Assembly (NCBI GenBank): GCA_022563115.1
Contig: JADFNY010000062.1
Coordinates: 1 to 12,680, forward strand
DNA: 12,680 nucleotides
DNA from: Acidobacteriota bacterium
GTDB lineage: Bacteria > Acidobacteriota > UBA890
Direction of reading: 5' to 3'
A program made the translations under genes and the position numbers. The notes below the pieces were generated by a model. It made no database searches and had not been told where the DNA came from. It was given only the letters and a program-made list of their open reading frames with translations. Below are positions 1-7,005 of this stretch, one piece after another; the first letter of the stretch is position 1; each line of letters opens with the position of its first letter.

Positions 1-22
1 GGCCAATTTGAGGCCGAACGGT

Positions 23-59
23 AAAAAGGAGACCCGGTCGCCTTGACCGAATCTCCTTT
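23..59 (-). terminator. Rho-independent terminator of tRNA-Leu
   Basis: Read on the minus strand, an 8-bp outer stem (AAAGGAGA paired with TCTCCTTT, positions 52-59 and 25-32) encloses a 2x2 internal loop and a 5-bp inner stem (CGGTC/GACCG, 45-49 and 35-39) with a 5-nt loop. The descending arm runs into a T5 tract at 27-23. It begins about 22 nt after the tRNA 3' end at 82. This is the textbook shape of an intrinsic terminator and it ends the tRNA transcript. No gene is visible in the remaining 22 bases to the window edge. Confidence 0.88.
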
Positions 60-81
60 GTTTCTACGGCGTTACGTCAAG

Positions 82-165
82 TGCCCAAGAGAGGACTCGA
101 ACCTCCACGGGCCGAAGCCCACTAGGTCCTGAACCTAGCGCGTCTGCCAATTCCGCCACTTGGGC
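82..165 (-). tRNA. tRNA-Leu, anticodon CAG
   Basis: The minus strand folds as a class II tRNA of 84 nt including the discriminator base A (82). The 7-bp acceptor stem is GCCCAAG (165-159) with CTTGGGC (89-83). The anticodon arm CTAGG-TTCAGGA-CCTAG gives anticodon CAG, which reads CUG leucine codons. A long variable arm (GGGC-TTC-GGCCC region) and the T arm GGAGG-TTCGAGT-CCTCT follow. The D arm has the typical leucine form (GCGGAATTGGCAGACGC). The 3' CCA is not encoded, since the sequence after the discriminator is CTTGACG, so tRNA nucleotidyltransferase must add it. An extended -10 promoter lies just upstream and a strong terminator just downstream, so it is probably its own transcription unit. 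Confidence 0.97.
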
Positions 166-176
166 GACGCGCGAAA

Positions 177-185
177 AGTATAGCA
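177..185 (-). promoter_or_regulatory. Extended -10 promoter for tRNA-Leu
   Basis: On the minus strand TGCTATACT carries the TGn extension and a 5/6 match to TATAAT (hexamer at 182-177). The hexamer ends 11 nt before the mature tRNA 5' end (165), which would leave a 5' leader of about five nucleotides. No convincing -35 hexamer sits at 16-18 bp spacing. A TTGATC lies only 12 bp upstream and is too close. Position and match make a sigma-70-type promoter likely, but no start site has been measured. Confidence 0.6.
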
Positions 186-368
186 AGGTCAGTCGATCAA
201 GACGCGCATCGAGGCTGGGTTGTGCTCGTCGGCGCCATGTTCCTGCATGATGGTGGCGCGGATGCGATGCCATAGCGCCGAATTCCCCGGGCAGGGTGTC
301 CCCGTCGACTTCCGTGAATGCACCCACGCAATGGGGGGCCGACGGCAGAAAAAACCAACGGCCGGCGG

Positions 369-1154
369 CTACTTCGTCGCCCGTACCACGATATGGAACC
401 CCAATGGCTCCTTGATGGGTCGGGGCAAGAGGTTGAACGCCGGCACGAAGACGGAGTTGTACATCGAGGCGTAGAACCCGCCCCGCTTGACGGTTTTTGT
501 CGGGTGCCGGGTGGTCTCGACGTTAATCGACGAAAAGGCCTCGAACATGCGCGTCACCTCCCGCCGGCTGTAGAGCTTGACGATGGGCGCGTCCTTTTCT
601 TCGTGCTCGTAGTTGGTACCCGACACGTGGACGAGGAAATTGTACCAGGAGTGTCGATTGTACAGCATGATCAACGCCTCACCCCCCGGTCGCAGCACCC
701 GGTAGACTTCGTCCAGGCCCCGCTGGGTATCGGGTGTGTGGTGCAGTACGCCGAGCGAGACCGCCACGTCGAAACTGCCGTCATTGAACGCCAGGTTCTC
801 GGCGTCGCCGACGAGCAGCTCGCCCGCAACCCCCTTGTAGTCGAAGTACTGCCGGGCGAGCCCGATGGCGTCGGCCGACAGGTCGACTCCCGTCGCCAGC
901 GCTCCGGCCGCCGCGAACCGGATGAGATCGCACCCCCATCCGCAGCCCACCTCGACGAGCTTGGCGCCGGCATAGCGGTTGTAGCGGAGGAGCTTTCCTT
1001 CGCTCGGATACTCGTTGCCGTAGTAAGACTCGAGGTCGTCGAAGAACTGCGGGGAGCCGACCGGCTCCTCGGTCACGTCCAGCCCGATGACGTACTCGTT
1101 CCAATACTGTCTGACTTCCTCTTTGTCTCCTTGCGCCAAGGCGATCGCCTCCAT
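369..1154 (-). CDS. Class I SAM-dependent methyltransferase
   Basis: This is a 261-residue cytoplasmic protein with a Rossmann-type methyltransferase fold. Motif I, VEVGCGWG (residues 67-74), is the glycine-rich SAM loop, and the acidic residue after strand 2 is D91 (GVDLS). GDAENLAF (116-123), FDVAVSLGVLHH (128-139) and VLRPGGEA (153-160) match Methyltransf_11-type motifs. The C-terminal part (YSRREV near 195, then a Lys/Arg-rich stretch) resembles methyltransferases found in surface-glycan and natural-product clusters. The acceptor cannot be read from sequence. It starts 72 bp after the lipoprotein gene on the same strand. The ATG at 1154 has no clear Shine-Dalgarno site, and a weak extended -10 lies about 58 bp upstream. 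I infer a role in modifying a sugar or lipid intermediate from the neighbours only. It could equally act on an unrelated small molecule. Confidence 0.88.
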   Translation of the reverse strand: MEAIALAQGDKEEVRQYWNEYVIGLDVTEEPVGSPQFFDDLESYYGNEYPSEGKLLRYNRYAGAKLVEVGCGWGCDLIRFAAAGALATGVDLSADAIGLARQYFDYKGVAGELLVGDAENLAFNDGSFDVAVSLGVLHHTPDTQRGLDEVYRVLRPGGEALIMLYNRHSWYNFLVHVSGTNYEHEEKDAPIVKLYSRREVTRMFEAFSSINVETTRHPTKTVKRGGFYASMYNSVFVPAFNLLPRPIKEPLGFHIVVRATK

Positions 1155-1211
1155 CCAGAATCAAACGGGCGCCCCGTACGGACACGTCCGACGGTGCGGA
1201 GGAGTGTGGTC

Positions 1212-1220
1212 AGGATAGCA
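1212..1220 (-). promoter_or_regulatory. Possible extended -10 for the methyltransferase gene
   Basis: TGCTATCCT on the minus strand has the TGn extension and resembles the tRNA promoter at 177-185. It lies immediately after the lipoprotein stop codon and would give a leader of about 50 nt before the ATG at 1154. There is no -35 match at normal spacing, and read-through from the lipoprotein gene is an equally good explanation. Confidence 0.3.
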
Positions 1221-1226
1221 CCAGCA

Positions 1227-2354
1227 CTACGATTCGGATGAGACGACTGCCGTCACCTGAGGTTGCAGAAGCCAGCTACCGTCCGCAGTCTGAACGAGCG
1301 AATTCTCCGCGTCGAAGTCGAGGGTCACCGAGGTCGCGGAGTCCGGGGCAACAACGAAGGGGCCTTCCACCCGCACTTCACCCGTGGGCACCGAAAGCGG
1401 CAGCACCTCTCCGTTTACGACAACGAAGCTTCGCGCTTCGTCGACCGAGAAGGCGACGTACGAGTAGGTGCCGGCGAGGATCTGCGCATCAACGGCCTCA
1501 ACCGTCTGGTTGCGTAGTGACAACAGATCGATGCCGCCGAGCTCTTCGTTGAAGCTCACCACGGTGCCGTTGCTGAGCTCGGTGAAGAAGCCCGTAATGT
1601 AGACCTCCGCCTGCGTGGGCACCTCCGGCTCCGGCTCCGGCGGCGGCGTTGCGAGGCCTTCCCAGGGCGCGAAGTCACTCCACCGGAACCACCTGGGCAC
1701 CGAGCGTCGTTGATATTCCGGGAGGTCGGGAGAATGCCGGGAGGGGCCGGCGAGAAAAAACGCAACGGGATCGTCAGCGGCCGGTGTGCCCTCGGTGAGG
1801 TGCTCGAGCGGAATGACGGTACCGCCCCGTTCTTCGGGCGCCCGGAGCCACTCAACGGTCTCGGCGAGCCACCCTCCTCCCTGGACTCGATAAATCACCC
1901 AGGCCACCCCGAATACCAGGGCCGGCGATCCATCATCCTCGGGGGGACCCGCCGCCAGGGTCGGCCAGAGGGCCTCGCTCACGGTCGGGTAGGACAGCCT
2001 GATCTCCGAGCCCGAATGCTGGGGTTGGATGTCGACATCCTCGACGACCGGCCAGTTGAAGATGCCCGGCGTGCCGGGCGCAGGAACGGCGATCTCGTCG
2101 AGCGCCGGCAGGGGAATGTGCTGGATTTCGGTCCCGAAGCTGCTCGTTGTCCACTGCATGCCCTGGGAGCTCGCGGCTCCCGTCGAGCCGGTGTCGGTTA
2201 GCAAGATCTTGAACTGCGCCCGCAAGTCTTCGAGCGTGAGTTCCGGCTCCGTCGGCGTCGCCGCGCATGCCTGCAGTCCCAGCGACAAGATCGCAAGCAC
2301 TGCAATGAGTGCTCGGCGGGCCTTCGTCGGCAGTCGCCTCGTACGTCCGCCCAT
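1227..2354 (-). CDS. Lipoprotein with DUF4382-like C-terminal domain
   Basis: The chosen ATG gives 375 residues. A basic n-region (RTRR, KARR) leads into a hydrophobic stretch (about 15-27) and lipobox LQAC with C30 as the predicted acylated cysteine, so the protein should be membrane-anchored outside the cytoplasm. Residues 40-230 form a domain I do not recognise (many Trp and Pro, sandwich-like beta segments). A Pro/Glu linker (PPPEPEPEVP, 237-246) follows. Residues about 249-375 read like DUF4382: a V-I-G-F start, an LLSLRNQ segment, ILAGTYSYVAFSVDEA, a NGEVLPLSVP segment, VTLDFDAENSLV, and a final WLLQPQVTAV strand. The function of that family is not established. The frame stays open upstream: TTG 2510 with GGAGGAG before it and ATG 2501 are rival starts, but they would bury the signal peptide 50 residues inside. 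The gene is 294 bp downstream of the GT-C gene. Confidence 0.72.
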   Translation of the reverse strand: MGGRTRRLPTKARRALIAVLAILSLGLQACAATPTEPELTLEDLRAQFKILLTDTGSTGAASSQGMQWTTSSFGTEIQHIPLPALDEIAVPAPGTPGIFNWPVVEDVDIQPQHSGSEIRLSYPTVSEALWPTLAAGPPEDDGSPALVFGVAWVIYRVQGGGWLAETVEWLRAPEERGGTVIPLEHLTEGTPAADDPVAFFLAGPSRHSPDLPEYQRRSVPRWFRWSDFAPWEGLATPPPEPEPEVPTQAEVYITGFFTELSNGTVVSFNEELGGIDLLSLRNQTVEAVDAQILAGTYSYVAFSVDEARSFVVVNGEVLPLSVPTGEVRVEGPFVVAPDSATSVTLDFDAENSLVQTADGSWLLQPQVTAVVSSES

Positions 2355-2648
2355 GTTTCCATCCAGTTCGTCATCAAGGGGTTCGTCAAAAGGTGGCTGT
2401 ACGCATCGCATGACGCTCAATGACACGTCGCGAAGACTCGCAGCAGGCAATATGCTACGCAGAGAACTCAGAAGAAGCGTCGATGACTGACGGTGACTCA
2501 TAGTGAGCAATACTCTCCTCCAGGACGGAACCTCCCAGAGAATCGCGCCGCACCCCACGGCACCGGGCCGATGCTAAGCCAGAGCTGAAACTTAGCATGT
2601 CGATCCTGGCGGGGGAAGCATGTTCGCCCGGGCGCGCGGCCGGTTCGC
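2355..2648 (-). other. Non-coding spacer upstream of the lipoprotein gene
   Basis: This 294-bp stretch separates the GT-C stop from the chosen lipoprotein start. It holds an 8-bp inverted repeat (2571-2598) and a strong GGAGGAG Shine-Dalgarno-like site (2521-2515) followed by in-frame TTG (2510) and ATG (2501). The frame from these starts is open into the lipoprotein gene. I find no convincing -35/-10 pair. Translation of the first part may be real if the upstream start is used. Confidence 0.5.
2571..2598. repeat. Perfect 8-bp inverted repeat, 12-bp spacer
   Basis: ATGCTAAG (2571-2578) is exactly complementary in inverse to CTTAGCAT (2591-2598), separated by 12 bases. It lies about 50 bp after the GT-C gene stop and 60-100 bp upstream of the possible lipoprotein starts. 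No T tract follows on either strand, so it is not an intrinsic terminator. It could be an operator for a dimeric regulator or an mRNA hairpin at the end of the upstream operon. Confidence 0.5.
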
Positions 2649-4325
2649 TCACTGCAGGCGATAGACGACCGTCTCGTCGATCACCAAGGCCGGCCGCAGG
2701 CGCGGTTGGCGGGCAACCGCTTCGAGGAACGAGGTCTCGAGCCTATCGCGCCGTACGATGACAAAGCGGACGTCGAGCCGCACCAGGTCGTCGAGGCACT
2801 CGTCGCTCGGGAAACGATCGCGGATGCCGGCGACCAAGCGCAGGTTCTCGTCCGACTGCCAGCCGCTGTAGCCGACCAAGATCTTTTTCCAATGAAATAT
2901 GCTGGTGAACACTTGTCGTGCGTTGATGCTGACGCTGCGCGGCTCCAGCGGAAACTCGACGATGGCGAAGGCCCCGGGCTGCTCGGCGAGGAACTGTTCG
3001 AGAGGCTGGGGCGCGTTGTCGTACGGAAAGGTGGGCAGAGGGGCGTGCGATGCCTCGACCGCGAACAACAGGGCGAGGCCCGAGAAGAGCGCGACCCGAG
3101 CATTACGGTTGACGATTCGTTCAACCAGTTTGGCGACCCCGAAGGAAGCGAGAACCGCGAGGCAGAATACGGCCGGGAGCATGAATCGCGTCGGCACTCG
3201 AATGAGACGGAGCACGGGTAGTTTGCCCAGCAGCGGGTACGTTCCATAGACCCCCAGGGCCAGGGATACGAACAAGGCGGCGCACAGAACCCAGAAGTTG
3301 CGGTCGGCGCGCCGTTTGCCCGCGGGCCAGACCATCCCGACCAGCGCGAGCGCGAGGGTCACGATGCCCGGGAACCCATACGTTTCTGGTTCGCGCCCGC
3401 CGCCGAGCACCGATGGCCAGCCGAAGCGCGCGTCCAACCAGCGATAAAAGTGCGAGCCCGCTGAGAAGAACTCCAGGGGCCGGAGAGAGGAGTTCGAGAT
3501 ATTGAGGGTCTCGCCGCGCTTCGCCGCCATCACCTGCTCGAGTGGCAGATAGGGCCACAACACCGGAGCCAGGAGCGCAACGATAACCACCGTCATCGCG
3601 ATCGTCCCGCCGACGAACCGGCGATCGCGCCACAACCCCCGGGCCACGGTGAAGTAGATGATCATCGAAGCGGCGAGCATGCCGCCGAAAACCGCGATGT
3701 GGGACCCCGACAGCGCGTTCAAGCAGAAGAACACGGTCGTAGCCACCGCCCACCGAGACGATCGCGCCTGGTCGGGCTGCTGATCTCGGGGGCTCAACCA
3801 ATGCCAAAGGGCCCAAGCGAGCCAAGGGAGCCAATGAACCCCAAAAAGCTGAATCTGTTGGTAGCGTGGAAAATATGCCGGGTTGAACGCCCAGCACACG
3901 GCGCCGAACAGCGCCGCTCCCGCGTGCCCGGTAACCGAACGCGCCAGTAGAAAGAAGCCCGTGCCATTGATCGTCAGTGACAGGATCAGAAACACGTTAT
4001 AGGTCAGAATCGGGTTGTAGAAGGCTTCGATCACGGGGAGCATCAGGAGGCTGTGGGCGAGCAAGACGTCGGCATAGACGTATGTGTAGCGCTCGGGGTG
4101 AAACATGTTCGTATGGTGGATGTTGAGCGGCTCGTTCAGCAGCGCGTGGGCTCCCCAAAAGACCAGGAAGAGGTTGAATCGGTAATCGTTTTCCGTCGGT
4201 CGCACCACGCTGAGGTGTGCCGGATCCGTAGCGGCGGGCCAGGTGGCAGCCACAGAAAGAAGGACAAACACGAGCGCGACGAGCAGCGCTTGCTGCCACG
4301 GTCGGAGCGCGCTGAGGTGTGGCAC
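2649..4325 (-). CDS. Polytopic membrane protein, GT-C / YfhO-like
   Basis: This is a 558-residue integral membrane protein with roughly ten hydrophobic segments, the first at about 11-31. The first outer loop carries acidic and polar residues (PTENDYRF, E45 and D47), where GT-C glycosyltransferases place catalytic acids. It is followed by an NMFHPERYTYVYAD stretch of the kind common in YfhO-like proteins. Further hydrophobic helices run to about residue 420. The last 130 residues are soluble, with FAIVEFPLEP, HWKKILVGYSGWQ and a terminal DETVVYRLQ, the usual ending of this group. Such enzymes move a sugar from a polyprenyl-phosphate donor at the outer membrane face; the substrate here is unknown. 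I chose GTG 4325 because it overlaps the upstream stop as TAGTG and removes an Arg-rich, non-membrane extension that is a shadow of the dockerin gene. Expression is probably by reinitiation. Confidence 0.75.
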   Translation of the reverse strand: MPHLSALRPWQQALLVALVFVLLSVAATWPAATDPAHLSVVRPTENDYRFNLFLVFWGAHALLNEPLNIHHTNMFHPERYTYVYADVLLAHSLLMLPVIEAFYNPILTYNVFLILSLTINGTGFFLLARSVTGHAGAALFGAVCWAFNPAYFPRYQQIQLFGVHWLPWLAWALWHWLSPRDQQPDQARSSRWAVATTVFFCLNALSGSHIAVFGGMLAASMIIYFTVARGLWRDRRFVGGTIAMTVVIVALLAPVLWPYLPLEQVMAAKRGETLNISNSSLRPLEFFSAGSHFYRWLDARFGWPSVLGGGREPETYGFPGIVTLALALVGMVWPAGKRRADRNFWVLCAALFVSLALGVYGTYPLLGKLPVLRLIRVPTRFMLPAVFCLAVLASFGVAKLVERIVNRNARVALFSGLALLFAVEASHAPLPTFPYDNAPQPLEQFLAEQPGAFAIVEFPLEPRSVSINARQVFTSIFHWKKILVGYSGWQSDENLRLVAGIRDRFPSDECLDDLVRLDVRFVIVRRDRLETSFLEAVARQPRLRPALVIDETVVYRLQ

Positions 4326-6370
4326 TAGGATGCCGGGACGGATTGCCCGAAGAACTCGACCAGGATGGCGAGGTCGAAACCGTCGATGATCCCGTCGGCG
4401 TTGATGTCGGCTGACTTCGTATAGCGTGGCTCTCCGGTGATCGATCCGAAGGCCAGGGCGAGGAGCACGAGGTCGAGACCGTCCGTGCGATCGGAACCGT
4501 CGACGTCCCCGCGGTTGGTGGCCGCCAGGACTACGGGTCTGATGGCCTCGAACCACGCCTCGGCAATTACCTGGTACCCGGCAGCCGATGGATGCACGTG
4601 ATCGGACATGAGCTCGGGCTGGCCGTCGATCGGAGTGTTTTGATCGACGAGCGTAGCCCCTTCCGCCAGCGCCACCTCGACGAGCATGGCGTTGAGACTG
4701 TCGATTTGGTCGTTATCGGGGCCGTCGAATCCCTCGGGGCCCGGGTCCAAGCGCGGCGGAATCTGGGCCAGGAACGCATGTATGGCCGGTTTCTGTTCGT
4801 ATGAGCGCTGCACCATGCTGCCCAAGTTGAAGGCAATCACCTCGACGTCGATCTCGCTCAAGATGTCGATGGTGCCTTCCATGATCAAGATGGAATCGGG
4901 GTCTTGAGCCGCGATCGCTCTGGCGATGCGTCCGACGCCGTCGGCGGTCGACTCGCCGTCGATCCCCGCGTTGAAGAGCGTGCCGAAGCCCACGAGGCTC
5001 CGCAACATCGACTGCAACGGCCCCAGGTAGCCGGGTGACGTTCGGCGCTCCGGGTCGAGCAGCACGCCGTTCGTAATGCTGTCGCCGAAGCCTGTGAAAA
5101 ACTGTGGGATGGTGATCACGTCAGCGTCGGCCGCCGGCTCCGGCGCCTCGGTGGCCGCCGGCCTGGGCGAGCTCTCACCCGGCGTCGGTGATGTTCCTTC
5201 GGCCACGCCGAGGCTCCCGTCCCCACGGATCCAGGCCAGAGCAAGCCCGCCGTCACGCCCACTCGCGACGGCGAAAGGCGAGCCGGAAGCGGGCGTCAGC
5301 ACAGTCGCTTCACCCCATCCTCCGGTGTCCCGGAGACGCGAGCGGATCGTGCCTCCCGGGGCACTCTCCTCGAGGCCTCGCCAGAACACGGCCGGCCGGC
5401 CCTCGATCACCACCGCGACCGGGCGTCCGCCGGGGGTCGCGCTCAGCGTCACGATCTCGTTCCACGCGTCGACGGCGCTGCCCGTGACCACCCGCGGCAC
5501 GTAGCCTTGGTCCGCGTAGGCGATCCAGGTCACCACCAACTGGCCATCCGCTGCTGCGATGGAGGGTGTGATGTCGGGAACGTCGTTGCGGCTCAGCGCC
5601 CGCGGTGTCGACCACCGACCGTTTCGGCGCGCGCTCACCCAGATCTCGGCGTCGACACCATCGCTCGCCGCCCACGTGACGACGGGCAGACCCGACCGGT
5701 CGATGGCGATCGACGGCGCCATCGGAGCTCCTACGGTGCGCGGCAGGGCTTCGGCTGCCGTCCATCCGAAGCCGGCCGAACGGCTGGCGAAGAGGGTCGC
5801 CCCCGCCGGGTTGCCTTCGTCTTGTCCGATCCACGTCACCCACACGTGCGACGAGCCGGGACCCGCGGCTGCCGCGGGATGGTGGTTTCTCTGCCTGCCG
5901 AACGGCCCCGGAGCCGGTTGCTGCCACACGCCTGCAGCCCAACGCTGAAACCAAAGGTCCTGCGCGTTTCCCTCGCCACGAGCCGCCATGACCCATACCG
6001 ATCCGTCACCGGCCACGACCGAGATCGGGGCACCGTCGCCCCACGAGGCGGAAGATACGGCGGGTCCCAAGTTGCGGGGGACGCCGTCGGATCCAACCGT
6101 CGCCCAGACTCGAGGAAGGCCGTTGGTGCTCTCGAGCCAGGCGACGACGGTAACGTCGGCGGGTGCGACGGTGGGGGCCGTTCCGGAGATCGGCCGCGCC
6201 TCCGGCGTCCAAGGTGTTGCTTGCTCGAGGGGCTGCGGCCCCCGTTGCGCTTCTGGAGTGCCCGCCACAATCGGAGCGTTCGCCGAAACCAGAGCGCCCG
6301 CCGAAACCAGAGCACCCGCTGAAACCAGTGAAACCACGGCAACCAGCGGGGCGCGACCCTTTGCTCTCAT
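4325..6370 (-). CDS. Secreted propeller-SGNH hydrolase-dockerin protein
   Basis: This 681-residue exported protein has three modules. Residues 1-36 are a signal peptide. Residues about 62-395 contain repeated blades of roughly 50 residues with the pattern P-S-I-A-x-D-x-G-x-x-V-V-T-W and R-x-G-R-W-S-T-P, typical of BNR-like beta-propellers. After a Pro/Glu linker, residues 420-612 are an SGNH/GDSL hydrolase: GFGDS with nucleophile S431, NAG with G469, and DHVH with D590 and H593. Block III reads EGTID, so the usual oxyanion Asn is I501. Residues 620-675 are a type I dockerin with two calcium loops (D622-D633, with S626 at position 5, and D655-D666, all five canonical ligands present), each followed by a short hydrophobic helix. 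The ATG overlaps the stop of the cohesin gene (ATGA), and the stop overlaps the next gene (TAGTG). I infer an acyl or acetyl esterase acting on a surface glycan and docked to the neighbouring cohesin. The substrate is unknown. Confidence 0.87.
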   Translation of the reverse strand: MRAKGRAPLVAVVSLVSAGALVSAGALVSANAPIVAGTPEAQRGPQPLEQATPWTPEARPISGTAPTVAPADVTVVAWLESTNGLPRVWATVGSDGVPRNLGPAVSSASWGDGAPISVVAGDGSVWVMAARGEGNAQDLWFQRWAAGVWQQPAPGPFGRQRNHHPAAAAGPGSSHVWVTWIGQDEGNPAGATLFASRSAGFGWTAAEALPRTVGAPMAPSIAIDRSGLPVVTWAASDGVDAEIWVSARRNGRWSTPRALSRNDVPDITPSIAAADGQLVVTWIAYADQGYVPRVVTGSAVDAWNEIVTLSATPGGRPVAVVIEGRPAVFWRGLEESAPGGTIRSRLRDTGGWGEATVLTPASGSPFAVASGRDGGLALAWIRGDGSLGVAEGTSPTPGESSPRPAATEAPEPAADADVITIPQFFTGFGDSITNGVLLDPERRTSPGYLGPLQSMLRSLVGFGTLFNAGIDGESTADGVGRIARAIAAQDPDSILIMEGTIDILSEIDVEVIAFNLGSMVQRSYEQKPAIHAFLAQIPPRLDPGPEGFDGPDNDQIDSLNAMLVEVALAEGATLVDQNTPIDGQPELMSDHVHPSAAGYQVIAEAWFEAIRPVVLAATNRGDVDGSDRTDGLDLVLLALAFGSITGEPRYTKSADINADGIIDGFDLAILVEFFGQSVPAS
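6285..6328. repeat. 18-bp tandem repeat in signal peptide
   Basis: The unit beginning GAAACCAGAG occurs at 6285 and 6303, with a partial third copy at 6321 (GAAACCAGTG). Copies one and two differ at one base. On the coding strand it yields a duplicated VSAGAL in the hydrophobic core of the dockerin protein's signal peptide. Length there could vary by whole 6-residue units without a frameshift. Confidence 0.8.
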
Positions 6371-7005
6371 CGGACCGCGATGCTGGCCGCAAGAGCCGTG
6401 ACCGGCTGGCTCTTCGATTCGGAACCGATGATCGCGAAGCGCTCGAGCTTCACCTCGGTAACGCCGCTACGGAGAGCACGAAACTCGATCTCGAGCAGCT
6501 CTCCCGTGCCGGAGATCCGTGGGTCGTGCGAGCCGAGCCAGGCGATCCCGATGACGATCTCACCGGGGCGGCTGGTGTCGTGAAGGAAGACAGGTGCCAC
6601 GTGTTCGTCCCAAGCCGAACCGAGTTTTACCGACAACGGTCGCACGACGTCAGGGTCGTATTTGACAGTAAGTGGCATGCGGCTCAAGTCGTCCGCTCCG
6701 AGAATCGAAACACCGACGCGGACCTTGGCTCCGGGGTCCACGACGATGCGCGACGGCGTCAGCAACAGCGTCGCGGTGCCCGGCGCGGGCCGTTTGACCG
6801 CGTCCTGCGGGTCGAGCCTCATCCTGGCCACTCGCCGCTCTGGATCTTGTTCTTCTTGCTCTTGGGCCTGTGGGGACATCGAACGCGGCTGCGCGGTCGG
6901 TTGATCCCGACCGGTAGCCGGCCAGCTCGACCCGCCAAGCATGGCGGCGGTGGCCAACACGAAACAGAGTCGCGGCAGCAATGTACCCGGAACCGTACGT
7001 AGCAT
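6367..7005 (-). CDS. Secreted single-cohesin protein
   Basis: From ATG 7005 the product is 212 residues. An export signal occupies residues 1-30 (Arg-containing n-region, LPRLCFVLATAAMLGG core). A Gln/Glu/Pro-rich linker follows to about 76. Residues 78-211 match a cohesin domain: an opening strand TATLLLTPSRIVVDPGAKV, then VGVSILGADDLSRMPLTVKYDP, a GEIVIGIAW strand, the SGTGELLEIEFRA segment, and final strands VTEVKLE and LAASIAV. The family binds dockerins through a calcium-dependent interface. Only one cohesin is present, with no lipobox at the cleavage region, no S-layer repeats and no carbohydrate-binding module, so this is not a scaffoldin of the cellulosome type. The frame is open to a GTG at 7077, which would add 24 residues, but the first Met gives the cleaner signal peptide. 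The stop overlaps the dockerin gene start, suggesting co-production and mutual binding. Confidence 0.8.
   Translation of the reverse strand: MLRTVPGTLLPRLCFVLATAAMLGGSSWPATGRDQPTAQPRSMSPQAQEQEEQDPERRVARMRLDPQDAVKRPAPGTATLLLTPSRIVVDPGAKVRVGVSILGADDLSRMPLTVKYDPDVVRPLSVKLGSAWDEHVAPVFLHDTSRPGEIVIGIAWLGSHDPRISGTGELLEIEFRALRSGVTEVKLERFAIIGSESKSQPVTALAASIAVR

Noticed and set aside
64..327. 87-residue minus-strand open frame
   Set aside because: Its second half is the translation of the tRNA-Leu gene (AQVAELADALGSGP), a well-known spurious product.
331..371. Stem with T6 after the methyltransferase stop
   Set aside because: The 9-bp arms (one mismatch) place the T tract in the loop and not after the stem, so it does not have intrinsic terminator form.
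318..1241. 307-residue plus-strand open frame
   Set aside because: It is antisense to the methyltransferase gene, which has clear SAM-binding motifs. The plus-strand protein has no recognisable domain.
2455..2652. 65-residue minus-strand frame starting GTG with a GTGA overlap of the GT-C stop
   Set aside because: The junction looks coupled, but the peptide is Arg/Ser-rich, has no domain or membrane segment, and overlaps in another frame the possible lipoprotein start with the strong ribosome site.
4326..4556. 77-residue N-terminal extension of the GT-C protein
   Set aside because: The extension is Arg-rich and lies inside the dockerin gene. The GTG at 4325 overlaps the dockerin stop and begins just before the first membrane helix.
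4325..7005. Cellulosome locus
   Set aside because: There is only one cohesin, with no scaffoldin repeats, cellulose-binding module, glycoside hydrolases or S-layer anchor in view.
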